Of a stretch of 64,000 nucleotides of DNA, positions 34,932-44,161 are shown piece by piece. The position numbers and the translations under genes are program-made. Source of the stretch: Xylanimicrobium pachnodae JCM 13526 = NBRC 107786. GTDB lineage: Bacteria; Actinomycetota; Actinomycetes; Actinomycetales; Cellulomonadaceae. The notes beneath the pieces were generated by a model that was not told the DNA's origin, ran no database searches, and was given only the letters and a program-made list of their open reading frames with translations. Where the stretch lies: NCBI GenBank assembly GCA_001592145.1, contig BCWJ01000004.1, forward strand, positions 62,001-126,000, written 5' to 3'. The first letter of the stretch is position 1, and each line of letters begins with the position of its first letter.

Positions 34932-35843
34932 TCACACCCTCGTGTACCGGTTGAGCGTCACGACCGAGGAGACCACGGCGAGGATCACCGCGATCCCGAT
35001 GAGCAGCGGCGCCACGGTCAGGACGTCGCCCGTCGTCACATAGGCGATCCAGTCCACCGACTGCTCCAGCCAGTCCGTGACCAGGTAGCGCACCCCCAGC
35101 CACAGCCCGCCGACGGCGAGCAACGACCCGATGACGGCGGCGATCGCACCCTCCAGCAGGAACGGCAGCTGCACGAACACGTTCGACGCGCCGACCAGCC
35201 GCATGATGCCCGTCTCGCGCCGGCGCGACACCGCGGAGAGCCGGATCGTCGTCGTGATGAGCAGCACCGCGGCCAGCAGCATGACGACGGCGAGGCCGGC
35301 GGCGAGGAGCGAGAGCCGGTTGAGCGCAAGGAACAGCGGGTCGAACACCGCCCGCTGGTCCTCGACGACCTCGACGCCGTCGCGGCCCGCGAGCACGTCC
35401 GAGACCACCTCGTACTGGCTCGGATCGGCCAGCTTGAGGCGGAACGACGCCTGCATGTCGTCGACGGTGAGCTGCGTGCCGTGGAAGCCGTCAGGGTAGT
35501 TCTTCTGGAACGCCTCGAACGCCTGCTGCTTCGTCTCGAAGTAGGTGCGGGTCACCTCGTTCGACAGCTCGGTGTCGATGAGGTCCTTGATCGCCGCGAT
35601 CTGGTCGTCGGTGGCCTCGCCCGCGGCGCACGTCGGCGCCCTCGACCCTGTCGGGCACAAGAACACCGACACCTCGACCAGGTCGTACCAGTCGGTCTGC
35701 AGCTTGTTCACCTGCATCTGGATGAGCGCCGCCGCACCCATGAACCCCAAGGACACGAACGTGACCAGAACGACGGAGATGACCATCGACAAATTGCGGC
35801 GCAGGCCGCGAAGCACCTCGGTGAGGACGAACTGGAGCCGCAT
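34932..35843 (-). CDS. ftsX: Cell division protein FtsX
   Basis: 303-residue membrane subunit of the FtsEX complex: a first helix (NLSMVISVVLVTFVSLGFMG), an extracellular domain of about 130 residues with two cysteines (in LCPTGSRAPTC) that may form a disulfide, and three C-terminal helices. It transmits FtsE ATP hydrolysis to a periplasmic wall hydrolase, here probably the M23 protein encoded next. Three bases separate it from ftsE. Confidence 0.95.
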   Translation of the reverse strand: MRLQFVLTEVLRGLRRNLSMVISVVLVTFVSLGFMGAAALIQMQVNKLQTDWYDLVEVSVFLCPTGSRAPTCAAGEATDDQIAAIKDLIDTELSNEVTRTYFETKQQAFEAFQKNYPDGFHGTQLTVDDMQASFRLKLADPSQYEVVSDVLAGRDGVEVVEDQRAVFDPLFLALNRLSLLAAGLAVVMLLAAVLLITTTIRLSAVSRRRETGIMRLVGASNVFVQLPFLLEGAIAAVIGSLLAVGGLWLGVRYLVTDWLEQSVDWIAYVTTGDVLTVAPLLIGIAVILAVVSSVVTLNRYTRV

Positions 35844-35846
35844 CCG

Positions 35847-37055
35847 TCAGCCCTCCTCCGCCTGCCGGGCGGCGCGTTCACGCAGCACCTGCTGGACGAC
35901 GTCGTCCGCCTCCGCGGGCGGGCGGCCCGCCTGGCCGGCCATCCGGGAGGCTCCGTACGGGGCGGGGGCCGCATACGTGATGGGTCCGGACGCACCCGGC
36001 GCGGGCGAGGATGCCGCGGGCCGGTACGGGGCGGGCCGGAGCGGGGCGGGCGAGACCGGCGCCGGGAAGACCGGGGTCGGTCGGCCGGCCTCGACGGGTT
36101 CGACCGCCCCCGGCTCGACCGTCGGCCGTTCGGCCGGCGGCGCCGCCGGGACCGTTCGGACGACCGCGGCACGCCGGTCGGCACGCCGCGCCGTGTGACG
36201 GTGGCTCGCCACCGCAGGCTCTGGCGTCCGCTCGCGCGCGGCCGAGGCTGCCGCGTTCGCCTCCGCCGCCACGTCCGCGGCGTCGGGCGTGATGCGGTGG
36301 ACCCGACGACGGTCGCTCTCGTCGGACGCGTCCAGGACCGCGCTCGCGGCGACGTCGGGCAGGATGCGTTCCCGCTCGCCGTACACGCCCGCGGCCTCGT
36401 CGCGGATCACGTGCCCGCCCGAGAGCTCGACCACGCGCTTGCGCATCTCGTTGACGATCTCCTCGTCGTGGGTGGCCATCACCACCGTGGTGCCGGTGCG
36501 GTTGATCCGCTCCAGCAGGCGCATGATGCCGAGCGACGTCGTCGGGTCCAGGTTTCCCGTCGGCTCGTCCGCGAGCAGGATCGGGGGCCGGTTGACGAAC
36601 GCGCGCGCGATGGCGACACGCTGCTGCTCACCGCCGGACAGCTCGTGGGGGCGGCGCTTCTCCTTGCCGTCCAGGCCCACCATCTCCAGGACCTCGGGAA
36701 CGGTCGTCTTGATGGCGTGGCGAGGCTTGCCGATCACCTCGAGCGCGAACGCGACGTTCTCGTACACCGTCTTGTTCGGCAGCAGGCGGAAGTCCTGGAA
36801 CACCATGCCGATGCTGCGGCGCAGTCCCGGCACCTTCCAGCCGGACAGGCGGGCCAGGTCACGGCCCGCGACGTAGACCTTGCCGCGCGTGGGGCGCTCC
36901 TCGCGCAGCGCGAGGCGCAGGAACGTCGACTTCCCGGAACCGGACGCGCCCACCAGGAAGAGGAACTCTCCCCGGGCGACGTCGACGCTCACGGTGTCGA
37001 GGGCAGGCCTGGCGCCACGGGCGTAGACCTTCGACACGTCTTCGAAACGGATCAC
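35847..37055 (-). CDS. ftsE: Cell division ATP-binding protein FtsE with long C-terminal extension
   Basis: 402 residues; the family is usually about 229. Residues 1-228 are a complete FtsE: Walker [10 protein letters not shown] (36-44), Q-loop FQDFRLLP, signature LSGGEQQR (139-146), Walker [14 protein letters not shown] and MATHDEEIV. Residues about 230-402 are an added Ala/Pro/Arg-rich, low-complexity cytoplasmic tail with a predicted charged end ([20 protein letters not shown] in the last 20). GTG start at 37055 ([12 protein letters not shown]), the normal FtsE beginning. First gene of ftsE-ftsX-M23. The 215-bp gap upstream to prfB holds only a short GGCGCTCCGT repeat near 37217. Confidence 0.95.
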   Translation of the reverse strand: MIRFEDVSKVYARGARPALDTVSVDVARGEFLFLVGASGSGKSTFLRLALREERPTRGKVYVAGRDLARLSGWKVPGLRRSIGMVFQDFRLLPNKTVYENVAFALEVIGKPRHAIKTTVPEVLEMVGLDGKEKRRPHELSGGEQQRVAIARAFVNRPPILLADEPTGNLDPTTSLGIMRLLERINRTGTTVVMATHDEEIVNEMRKRVVELSGGHVIRDEAAGVYGERERILPDVAASAVLDASDESDRRRVHRITPDAADVAAEANAAASAARERTPEPAVASHRHTARRADRRAAVVRTVPAAPPAERPTVEPGAVEPVEAGRPTPVFPAPVSPAPLRPAPYRPAASSPAPGASGPITYAAPAPYGASRMAGQAGRPPAEADDVVQQVLRERAARQAEEG

Positions 37056-37270
37056 GGAGCAGGCTCCCGCGCTAGGGGACGAGACGACGGACCACCACCC
37101 GTTGGCGGCAGTCCCGCGTTCGACCATCGCACGGTGGTCGCGGCTACCCGATGAGTGACACGCCGCCGACGAAGGATCACGCTCGCCTGTCGCCGGATCG
37201 CCGCCTCACGGCGCTCGGTGGCGCTCCGTGGCGCTCCGTGGCGCCGCGGACGGCGACGGCGCCCGGCCGG

Positions 37271-38383
37271 TCAGTCCGCGTTCTGGGAGCTGCGGCGCCA
37301 GCGGATACCGGCCTCGATGAAGTCGTCGATGGCGCCGTCGAACACGGCCGCCGTGTTTCCGGACTCGTGCTCGGTGCGCAGGTCCTTGACCATCTGGTAC
37401 GGCTGCAGGACATAGGAACGCATCTGGTCACCCCAGGACGCCTTGATGTCTCCGGCCAGCTCCTTCTTCTTCGCCGCCTCCTCCTGCTGGCGCACCAGCA
37501 GCAGCCGGGACTGCAGCACCCGCAAGGCGGCCGCACGGTTCTGGATCTGCGACTTCTCGTTCTGCATCGAGACGACGATGCCCGTCGGGATGTGCGTCAT
37601 CCGCACCGCGGAGTCCGTGGTGTTGACCGACTGACCACCCGGGCCGGACGAGCGGAAGACGTCCACCTTGATCTCCGAGTCCGGGATCTCGATCGAGTCG
37701 GTCTGCTCGATGAGGGGCACCACCTCGACCGCCGCGAACGACGTCTGGCGGCGGCCCTGGTTGTCGAACGGGGAGATGCGCACCAGGCGGTGCGTGCCCG
37801 CCTCCACCGACAGGTTCCCGAACGCGTACGGGCTGTTGACCTCGAACGTCGCGGACTTCAGGCCCGCCTCCTCCGCGTAGGAGGTGTCCATGACCTTCGT
37901 CGGGTAGCCGTGCCGCTCCGCCCAGCGCAGGTACATGCGCAGGAGCATCTCCGCGAAGTCCGCCGCGTCCACGCCGCCCGCACCCGCCCGGATCGTCACG
38001 ACCGCCTCACGGGCGTCGTACTCGCCGCTCAACAGCGTGCGGACCTCCAGCGCGTCCAGATCCTTGCGGATCCCGACGATCTCCCCCTCGGCCTCCGTGA
38101 GCGAGTCCTCGTCCTCCATCTCACGGCCCAGCTCGACGAGCGTCTCGACGTCGTCGATCCGGCGCCCCAGCGTCGTGACGCGGCCCAGCTCGGCCTGCGT
38201 CGCCGACAGTGCCGACGTGACCTTCTGCGCCGCCTCGGGGTCGTCCCACAGATCGGGGGCCGAGGCCTGCTCGGAGAGGTCGGCGATCTTCGCCTGCAGT
38301 GCCTCCGGGTCGCTCACCGACTCGATGGACTCGAGGGTGGAGCGCAGCGCGCGGATCTCTGCGGGGAAGTCGATGGTGGACAC
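37271..38383 (-). CDS. prfB: Peptide chain release factor 2
   Basis: 370-residue RF2 that terminates at UGA and UAA. Stop-codon tripeptide SPF (204-206) and the catalytic GGQ (249-251, in [12 protein letters not shown]). The reading frame is continuous from the GTG start, so the programmed +1 frameshift known from E. coli prfB is absent. Gene order prfB, ftsE, ftsX and, further along, smpB is conserved in actinobacteria. Confidence 0.97.
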   Translation of the reverse strand: MSTIDFPAEIRALRSTLESIESVSDPEALQAKIADLSEQASAPDLWDDPEAAQKVTSALSATQAELGRVTTLGRRIDDVETLVELGREMEDEDSLTEAEGEIVGIRKDLDALEVRTLLSGEYDAREAVVTIRAGAGGVDAADFAEMLLRMYLRWAERHGYPTKVMDTSYAEEAGLKSATFEVNSPYAFGNLSVEAGTHRLVRISPFDNQGRRQTSFAAVEVVPLIEQTDSIEIPDSEIKVDVFRSSGPGGQSVNTTDSAVRMTHIPTGIVVSMQNEKSQIQNRAAALRVLQSRLLLVRQQEEAAKKKELAGDIKASWGDQMRSYVLQPYQMVKDLRTEHESGNTAAVFDGAIDDFIEAGIRWRRSSQNAD

Positions 38384-38475
38384 GAGAACCTAGGCTACCT
38401 GCGCCCGGTCACGGCAGTGCCCGCGGGTCGCCGTGGGCGTCGTTTCCCACCATGTGGGCGTTTTCCACAGGAACC

Positions 38476-38504
38476 TTGGGGCCGTCGTCGGGCGCCGGTT
38501 ATGG
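38476..38504 (+). promoter_or_regulatory. Possible promoter of the Tad cluster
   Basis: TTGGGG (38476-38481), a 17-bp spacer and TTATGG (38499-38504), about 73 bp upstream of the ATPase gene in the 194-bp divergent gap with prfB. It fits a sigma-70-type layout but matches consensus weakly. Confidence 0.35.
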
Positions 38505-38577
38505 TGGCGCACCGGACGGCCCATCTCGGTCGTCGCGGGTCCACCGACCCGGACACCGCAGGACCTGGGGACGATGC

Positions 38578-39834
38578 ATGACCGCCGTTGTCGACGATGC
38601 CACCGCGATCATCGAACGCGAGGTGCGCGAGCTCGTGCGTCGCCGCGGGATCGACCCCGTCCGCGAGCGCGGTGCGCTCACCTCTCTGGTGTCCGACGCC
38701 GTCAGCGACTACACCGACCGCACCGCGCGCGGCCTCGTGCCACCGCTCGCCGACGTCGGCGAGACCACCCGCACCCTGGTGGACCTGCTGGCCGGACTCG
38801 GCCCGCTCCAGCAGTACCTCGACGACCCGAGCGTCGAGGAGGTGTGGCTCAACGGGCCGGCACAGGTGTTCGTCGCCCGCGGGGGCGTCCCCGAGCTGAC
38901 GACGACGATCCTCACCTCCGGGCAAGTGCGCGACCTGGTGGAACGCATGCTCAAGCCGAGCGGGCGCCGCCTCGACCTCAGCTCCCCGTTCGTGGACGCC
39001 GCCCTGCCCGACGGGTCACGCCTGCACGTCGTGATCCCCGACGTCACCCGTTCGGAGATGGCGGTCAACATCCGCAAGCACGTCGTACGGGCCACCCGTC
39101 TGGAGCACCTGGTGCGCCTCGGCTCCCTGACACCGCACGCCGCGAGGTTCCTCGACGCCGCGGTGCGGGCGGGGCTGAACATCCTGGTCGCCGGGGCGAC
39201 TCAGGCGGGCAAGACGACGATGCTCAACGCGCTGGCCGGCTCGATCCCCGCGGCGCAGCGGGTCATCACCTGCGAGGAGGTGTTCGAGCTCCGGCTCGAC
39301 GTCCGCGACATCGTCGGGATGCAGTGCCGCCAGCCGTCGCTCGAGGGCACCGGCGAGATCCCCCTGCGCCGCCTGGTCAAGGAGGCGCTCCGGATGCGCC
39401 CCGACCGCATCGTCGTCGGCGAGGTGCGCGAGGCGGAGAGCTTCGACCTGCTCGTAGCGCTCAACGCCGGCATCCCGGGCATGTGCACCATCCACGCGAA
39501 CTCGGCGCGCGAAGCGGTCACGAAGCTGTGCACGCTGCCGCTGCTCGCCGGGGAGAACGTGACGCACCATTTCGTGGTGCCCACCGTCGCCAACGCCGTG
39601 GACGTGGTGGTGCACCTGGGTGTGACGCCGAGCGGTGAGCGGCAGGTCCGCGAGATCGTCGCGGTCACGGGACGGGTCGAGGAGGGCCGGGTCGAGACCG
39701 CCGGGCTGTTCCACCGGCAGCCGCAGGCACTCGGCGGGCGGCTGGTGCGCGGCGACGGCTTCCCCGCGGGCGAGGAACGGTTCGCCCGAGTCGGCGTCGA
39801 CGTGCGGGCGCTCCTGGCTGCGGAGGTGGGCTGA
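38578..39834 (+). CDS. tadA: CpaF/TadA family secretion ATPase
   Basis: 418-residue hexameric type II/IV secretion ATPase that powers Flp/Tad pilus assembly. N-terminal domain, then GLGPLQQYLDDPSVEEVWLN, Walker A AGATQAGKT (205-213), Asp box and Walker B around ALRMRPDRIVVGEVR, and the His box GMCTIHANSAREA. First gene of a tadA-B-C-(small)-E-E cluster. Confidence 0.93.
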   Translation: MTAVVDDATAIIEREVRELVRRRGIDPVRERGALTSLVSDAVSDYTDRTARGLVPPLADVGETTRTLVDLLAGLGPLQQYLDDPSVEEVWLNGPAQVFVARGGVPELTTTILTSGQVRDLVERMLKPSGRRLDLSSPFVDAALPDGSRLHVVIPDVTRSEMAVNIRKHVVRATRLEHLVRLGSLTPHAARFLDAAVRAGLNILVAGATQAGKTTMLNALAGSIPAAQRVITCEEVFELRLDVRDIVGMQCRQPSLEGTGEIPLRRLVKEALRMRPDRIVVGEVREAESFDLLVALNAGIPGMCTIHANSAREAVTKLCTLPLLAGENVTHHFVVPTVANAVDVVVHLGVTPSGERQVREIVAVTGRVEEGRVETAGLFHRQPQALGGRLVRGDGFPAGEERFARVGVDVRALLAAEVG

Positions 39835-39835
39835 G

Positions 39836-40693
39836 ATGGGCGTGCTGGCCGGACTGCTCCTGGGCCTCGGAGCCTTCTGCGTGTGGTGGTCGTTCTGGGC
39901 ACCGTCCGGACGGCCCCGGCGCACCTCGGCGCGCGTGGCCCGCACCCAGGACCTGCTGATCCAGGCGGGTGCGGCCTCGGTGACACCGGGCGCGCTGTAC
40001 GCGACGAGCGCGATCCTGGCGGTGATCGTGTTCCTGGCGGTCGTCGTCACCACCCGGTCGGCTGCCATCGCTCTGTGCTTCGCGCTGATGGCCGCCGCGG
40101 CACCGTCGATGCTCGTCGGGGTGCGGGCTCGCAAGCGGCGCCGGGACCTGCGCGAGGTGTGGCCCGAGGTGGTCGACCACCTGGCCTCAGGCGTGCGAGC
40201 CGGACTGTCCCTGCCGGAGGCGGTCGGTCAGCTCGGGGAGCGCGGACCCGCCGAGCTGCGCGAGCCCTTCGCCCGGTTCGCCGCGGACTACCGGGCCACC
40301 GGGCGGTTCTCCGAGGCGCTCGACCTGCTCAAGGTTCGGCTGGCCGACCCCGTGGCCGACCGGATCATCGAGGCGCTGCGCCTGACGCGCGAGGTCGGCG
40401 GGTCGGATCTGGGCCAGATGCTGCGCACACTGTCCACGTTCCTGCGGGAGGACGCCCGCACGCGCGGCGAGCTGGAGGCCCGCCAGTCCTGGACGGTCAA
40501 CGGGGCACGGCTCGCCGCAGCCGGCCCATGGGTGGTGCTCGCGTTTCTCGCGACGCGAGCCGAGACGGCCGCGGCATACGACGATCCCGTGGGGGTCCTC
40601 GTGCTCGCGTGCGGTGCCGGATGCTCCATCGTGGCCTACCGGCTCATGGTGCGGATCGGGCGGCTCCCCGAGGAAGGCAGGGTGCTGCGATGA
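39836..40693 (+). CDS. tadB: TadB-like type II secretion system F-domain protein
   Basis: 285-residue inner-membrane platform protein. Two N-terminal helices, a cytoplasmic GspF/T2SSF helical domain (WPEVVDHLASGVRAGLSLPEA, REVGGSDLGQMLRTLSTFLRED) and two C-terminal helices. It starts one base after the tadA stop and overlaps tadC by 4 bp. Confidence 0.88.
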   Translation: MGVLAGLLLGLGAFCVWWSFWAPSGRPRRTSARVARTQDLLIQAGAASVTPGALYATSAILAVIVFLAVVVTTRSAAIALCFALMAAAAPSMLVGVRARKRRRDLREVWPEVVDHLASGVRAGLSLPEAVGQLGERGPAELREPFARFAADYRATGRFSEALDLLKVRLADPVADRIIEALRLTREVGGSDLGQMLRTLSTFLREDARTRGELEARQSWTVNGARLAAAGPWVVLAFLATRAETAAAYDDPVGVLVLACGAGCSIVAYRLMVRIGRLPEEGRVLR

Positions 40694-41628
40694 GCGACTG
40701 GGTCTCCCCCGACGGTGCACTGATCGGCCTGCTGGGCGGGCTCGGCCTGGTGCTCGTCACCGGATGGTTCCGTTCCCGACGCATCACCCTGGCGACCCGG
40801 CTCGCGCCCGCGCTGCGGGCCCGGGACGCCACCAGCAGCCTGCTGCGCGACCAGCCCGGCCGGTCGCCGTTCCCCGTCGTCGAGCGGCTCCTCGCACCAT
40901 GGCTCACCGACCTCACCACGTGGTTCGAGCGGTTGGGGTCGCCCCGCGCCGAGGTGCGGCGACGGCTCGACCGCGCGGGCTCCGCCGAGTCGGTGGACCA
41001 GTTCCGCGCCCGGCAGGTGGTGTGGACCGTCGCCGGTCTGGCCGCCGGGCTGCTCCTCGCGCTGCTCATCGGCGCCTCTCGCGGGTTCGCACCGCTGCCG
41101 CTCGCGCTGCTGGTGCTCATCTCCGGGGCGTGCGGGTTCGCTCTGTGCGACCAGATGCTGAGCCGTCAGATCGCGCAGCGCGAGGAGCGGATGGTCGCGG
41201 AGTTCCCCACGATCGCGGAGCTGCTCGCGTTGGCCGTCACGGCCGGCGAGGCACCGCTGTCAGCGCTCGAACGCGTCGCCGCGACCGCCCAGGGCGAGCT
41301 GTCCGCGGAGATCCGCCGCACGCTCTCGGACGTGCGCGCGGGCGCCCCGATCGCACTCGCGCTCACCGACATGGCCGACCGCACGGGCCTACCGTCCCTG
41401 ACCCGCTTCGCGGAAGGTGTCGCGGTGGCCTTGGAACGCGGCACCCCGTTGGCCAGCGTGCTGCGCAGCCAGGCCCAGGACGTCCGGGAGTCCGGTCGGC
41501 GTGCCCTCATGGAGGCCGGCGGGCGCAAGGAGGTCGCCATGATGATCCCCGTCGTGTTCCTCATCCTCCCGGTCACCGTCGTCTTCGCCGTCTACCCCTC
41601 CCTCGCGACGCTCAAGCTCACGTCGTGA
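40690..41628 (+). CDS. tadC: TadC-like type II secretion system F-domain protein
   Basis: 312-residue second platform protein. N-terminal helix, linker, two helices (WTVAGLAAGLLLALLIGASRG, PLALLVLISGACGFAL), T2SSF domain (FPTIAELLALAVTAGEAPLSALERVA) and a C-terminal hydrophobic end (MMIPVVFLILPVTVVFAVYPS). Probably forms the membrane base with TadB. Confidence 0.88.
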   Translation: MSDWVSPDGALIGLLGGLGLVLVTGWFRSRRITLATRLAPALRARDATSSLLRDQPGRSPFPVVERLLAPWLTDLTTWFERLGSPRAEVRRRLDRAGSAESVDQFRARQVVWTVAGLAAGLLLALLIGASRGFAPLPLALLVLISGACGFALCDQMLSRQIAQREERMVAEFPTIAELLALAVTAGEAPLSALERVAATAQGELSAEIRRTLSDVRAGAPIALALTDMADRTGLPSLTRFAEGVAVALERGTPLASVLRSQAQDVRESGRRALMEAGGRKEVAMMIPVVFLILPVTVVFAVYPSLATLKLTS

Positions 41629-41650
41629 CCGCTCACCGAAAGGCGCTCCC

Positions 41651-41878
41651 ATGCCCGACAGCACCCCCATCACGCCGCATCACGCCGCCCGGATCACGGA
41701 GGACCGCGACGTCGCGGACCACGACCTCCCTGCCGGCGACCCGGAGCGCGGCGACGTGCCCGGCTGGGTCCTGGTCACGTTGATGACCGCCGGGCTCGTG
41801 GTGGCTCTCTGGGCCATCGCGGGGCCGCTGCTCGAGGATGCGTTCACGCAGGCGATCTCCAGCGTCACCGGGCTGTGA
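41651..41878 (+). CDS. Small single-pass membrane protein of the Tad cluster, possible pilin-like subunit
   Basis: 75 residues: a polar, acidic N-terminus (about 36 residues) and one hydrophobic helix (PGWVLVTLMTAGLVVALWAI) near the C-terminus. Flp pilin genes normally sit in this position of the cluster. The usual prepilin mark, Gly then Glu at +5, is not seen: after ERG comes DVPGW. So either it is a divergent pilin-like protein or an accessory factor. It overlaps the next gene by 4 bp (GTGA). No function can be assigned. Confidence 0.7.
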   Translation: MPDSTPITPHHAARITEDRDVADHDLPAGDPERGDVPGWVLVTLMTAGLVVALWAIAGPLLEDAFTQAISSVTGL

Positions 41879-42264
41879 CCCGGCGCGCGACGTCCGGCGA
41901 CGACGGTTCGGCGATCGCCGAGTTCGTGCTGGTCGCCGCGCTGGTGCTCGCGGTGTTCCTGGGCGTCGTGCAGGTCGCGTTCGCGCAGCACGTCCGGTCC
42001 TTGGCGATAGATGCCGCGGCTGAGGGCGCCCGGGTCGCGGCCCGCGCCGACCGGGAGCCCGCCGACGGCGTGGAGCGCACCCGCACCCTGCTCACTCGCT
42101 CGCTGACCGCGTCGTACGCCACGGACGTCGCCGCGCGGACCGTGGAGCGGGACGGTCATGCCGTCGTGGAGGTGACGGTGCGCGCGCCCCTGCCGGTCGT
42201 GGGCCTGCTCGGACCCTCCGGCTCGATGACCGTGACCGGTCATGCCCTCCAGGAGGAGCGGTGA
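41875..42264 (+). CDS. tadE: TadE-like pseudopilin
   Basis: 129 residues. N-terminal hydrophobic helix preceded by a prepilin-type site: DDG then SAIAEF, with Glu at +5 (SAIAEFVLVAALVLAVFLG). The TadE_like domain continues with AQHVRSLAIDAAAEGARVAA. Minor pilin of the Tad machinery, processed by a prepilin peptidase not encoded in this window. GTG start overlapping the preceding stop. Confidence 0.85.
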   Translation: MTRRATSGDDGSAIAEFVLVAALVLAVFLGVVQVAFAQHVRSLAIDAAAEGARVAARADREPADGVERTRTLLTRSLTASYATDVAARTVERDGHAVVEVTVRAPLPVVGLLGPSGSMTVTGHALQEER

Positions 42265-42749
42265 GGACACCTGATCCCGTACCCGGCCCCGCCGGGCCAG
42301 CAGCCGAGTCCGACGGCGAACGCGGCTCCGCGGTCGTGGAGTTCATCGGCACCGCCGTCCTGCTGCTCATTCCGCTGATCTACCTGGTCCTGACCGTCGG
42401 GCGGCTCCAGGCCGGCGCGTTCGCCGTCGACGGCGGCGCCCGCGAGGCGGCCCGAGCGGTGGTCACCGCGACGTCGTCGGCCGCGGCGGAGGAGCACGCT
42501 CGGACGGCCGTGGCACTCGCGCTGACCGACCAGGGGTTTGGTCCGGAGCAGGCGTTCACCGAAGGTGCCGTCCGGGTGGCGTGCTCGGCGGACCCCTGCC
42601 TGACGCCAGGCGGCACGGTCACGGCGACGGTGCGTGTCGCCGTGCCGCTCCCGTTCATCCCGCCGATCCTGCGGGGCTGGGTACCGCTCGAGGTACCCGT
42701 CGAGGCGCAGTACCGCACCACCGTCGACCAGTTCGCGGAGGTGCGATAG
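42261..42749 (+). CDS. Second TadE/TadF-like pseudopilin
   Basis: 162 residues. Prepilin-type site ERG then SAVVEF (Glu at +5), hydrophobic helix (FIGTAVLLLIPLIYLVLTV), then an extracellular domain with two cysteines (VACSADPCL) that could form a disulfide. The start GTG overlaps the tadE stop (GTGA). Last gene of the cluster; the LCP genes converge from the other side. Confidence 0.83.
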   Translation: MRTPDPVPGPAGPAAESDGERGSAVVEFIGTAVLLLIPLIYLVLTVGRLQAGAFAVDGGAREAARAVVTATSSAAAEEHARTAVALALTDQGFGPEQAFTEGAVRVACSADPCLTPGGTVTATVRVAVPLPFIPPILRGWVPLEVPVEAQYRTTVDQFAEVR

Positions 42750-42778
42750 GCGCGGTCACGCCGACGGTGGCGTCGGGA

Positions 42779-44041
42779 TCACCCCTGCGGCAACGACGGC
42801 GCGGGGTCCGCGTCGTCGGCCTCGAACGCCGTGTCACGGTCCGCGTCGCGCTCCATCTCACGCTGCGCCTCGCGTGCGGCGACGACCTCGGGCGGCGGGT
42901 CGCCCGCAGCGATCCGCGCCCACAGCGTGTCCGCCGCACCACTCACCCACACCACCCGGTTGGGGTCGTGGGGCGCTTGCGTCACGGGGAGCGGAGTGAA
43001 CACGATGGCCTCGGGATCCAGACCGCGCAGGCTCCACGCCAGCCCGGCCGCCTGGGTGGGGCTCGCGAGCCGGCGGCCCGGTGACACGGACGCCAGGGCC
43101 GCCTCCGTGAGCCGGAAGAGCTGGGGGGCGTTGGTGACGATGTTCTGGCTCAGCAGCTCGCGCAGCAACGCGTCGACGAAGAACTGCTGGCGGGTGATCC
43201 GGGCCAGGTCGCTCCCCATCTCCAGACCCATGCCGCTCCCGCCACGGGCGCGCACGAAGTTGAGCGCCTGGTCGCCGTCGAGCACCACGTCCCCGGCGGG
43301 CAGGTCGAGGTTCACGTACCGGTCCCCGCGCACGGGCTCGGGCAGGTGGACGGGCACCCCTCCGACCGCGTCGACCAGTCCGATCAGTCCGTCCATCTTG
43401 ACGATGACGTGGTCGGTGATCCGCACCCCGGTGTTGTGCTCGACGGTGAGGATGGTGCAGGCGGCCGCCGCGGTGAGGTCCCGGTCGGCTCCCCCACCGA
43501 TCGCGAACGCCGAGTTGAACATGGCCGCACGCCGGGGCCTGGTCTCGCCCCCGGCGGCGGTGGGGCACGCGGGGATGTCCACCAGCGAGTCGCGCGGGAT
43601 GGAGACGACCTCGACGTGGCCGCGGTCGCCCGCGACGTGCACCAGGAGGGTCGTGTCCGAGTGGAACTCGCTCCCGGCACCCGCGAGTCCCGCGTTCGCA
43701 CCACCGCGGTAGTCGGTGCCCATCACCAGGATGTTCAGGGCGCTGCCGGCGAACGGGTCGTCCGGGTTCGTCATGGCGACCGGCCGGTCGTCGCGGCTCG
43801 CGAGCAGGGCGTCGACGTCGGTGACGCGCAGCCCCGCGCTGAGGTTGGCGAAGGTGCCGGCGCTCGCGGACGCGGCGAAGACGATGACGCTCGTCATGAC
43901 GAGTGCGACCGCGCGCGCGCCGCGACGCACCGGGTGGTGGTGGGCGTGCCGGGGCGAGGAGGTGGTGGCGCCCGCCCGGCCAGGGTGCGCGGCGCGGCGG
44001 GTGCGCGGCGGCGCGGCATGGCGCGGGCGTGGTGTGGGCAT
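42779..44041 (-). CDS. LCP (LytR-CpsA-Psr) family protein, copy 1
   Basis: 420-residue membrane-anchored phosphotransferase of the family that attaches wall polymers (arabinogalactan, teichoic acid or glycans) to peptidoglycan. Basic Pro/Arg/His-rich cytoplasmic tail, one helix near residues 45-65 (ALVMTSVIVFAASASAG), then the LCP domain with NILVMGTDYRGG, DTTLLVHVAGDRG, VVSIPRDSLVDIP, VDAVGGVPVHLP and ALNFVRARGG. ATG start. A paralogue lies 120 bp upstream on the same strand. Confidence 0.92.
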   Translation of the reverse strand: MPTPRPRHAAPPRTRRAAHPGRAGATTSSPRHAHHHPVRRGARAVALVMTSVIVFAASASAGTFANLSAGLRVTDVDALLASRDDRPVAMTNPDDPFAGSALNILVMGTDYRGGANAGLAGAGSEFHSDTTLLVHVAGDRGHVEVVSIPRDSLVDIPACPTAAGGETRPRRAAMFNSAFAIGGGADRDLTAAAACTILTVEHNTGVRITDHVIVKMDGLIGLVDAVGGVPVHLPEPVRGDRYVNLDLPAGDVVLDGDQALNFVRARGGSGMGLEMGSDLARITRQQFFVDALLRELLSQNIVTNAPQLFRLTEAALASVSPGRRLASPTQAAGLAWSLRGLDPEAIVFTPLPVTQAPHDPNRVVWVSGAADTLWARIAAGDPPPEVVAAREAQREMERDADRDTAFEADDADPAPSLPQG

Positions 44042-44161
44042 TGCCGGAACCTAACGGGCTGCCCGCGCCTCGAGGCGGCGCAGGCGCGCACGACGCGGGA
44101 CTGCGGCCCGTCCCGAGCGGCCCGGCGCAGCGGCCACCAGGGGTTGGCGCGTACCGCGCGT

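Noticed and set aside
37271-38383. Programmed frameshift in prfB
   Set aside because: The reading frame is continuous from the GTG start, so no frameshift is needed.
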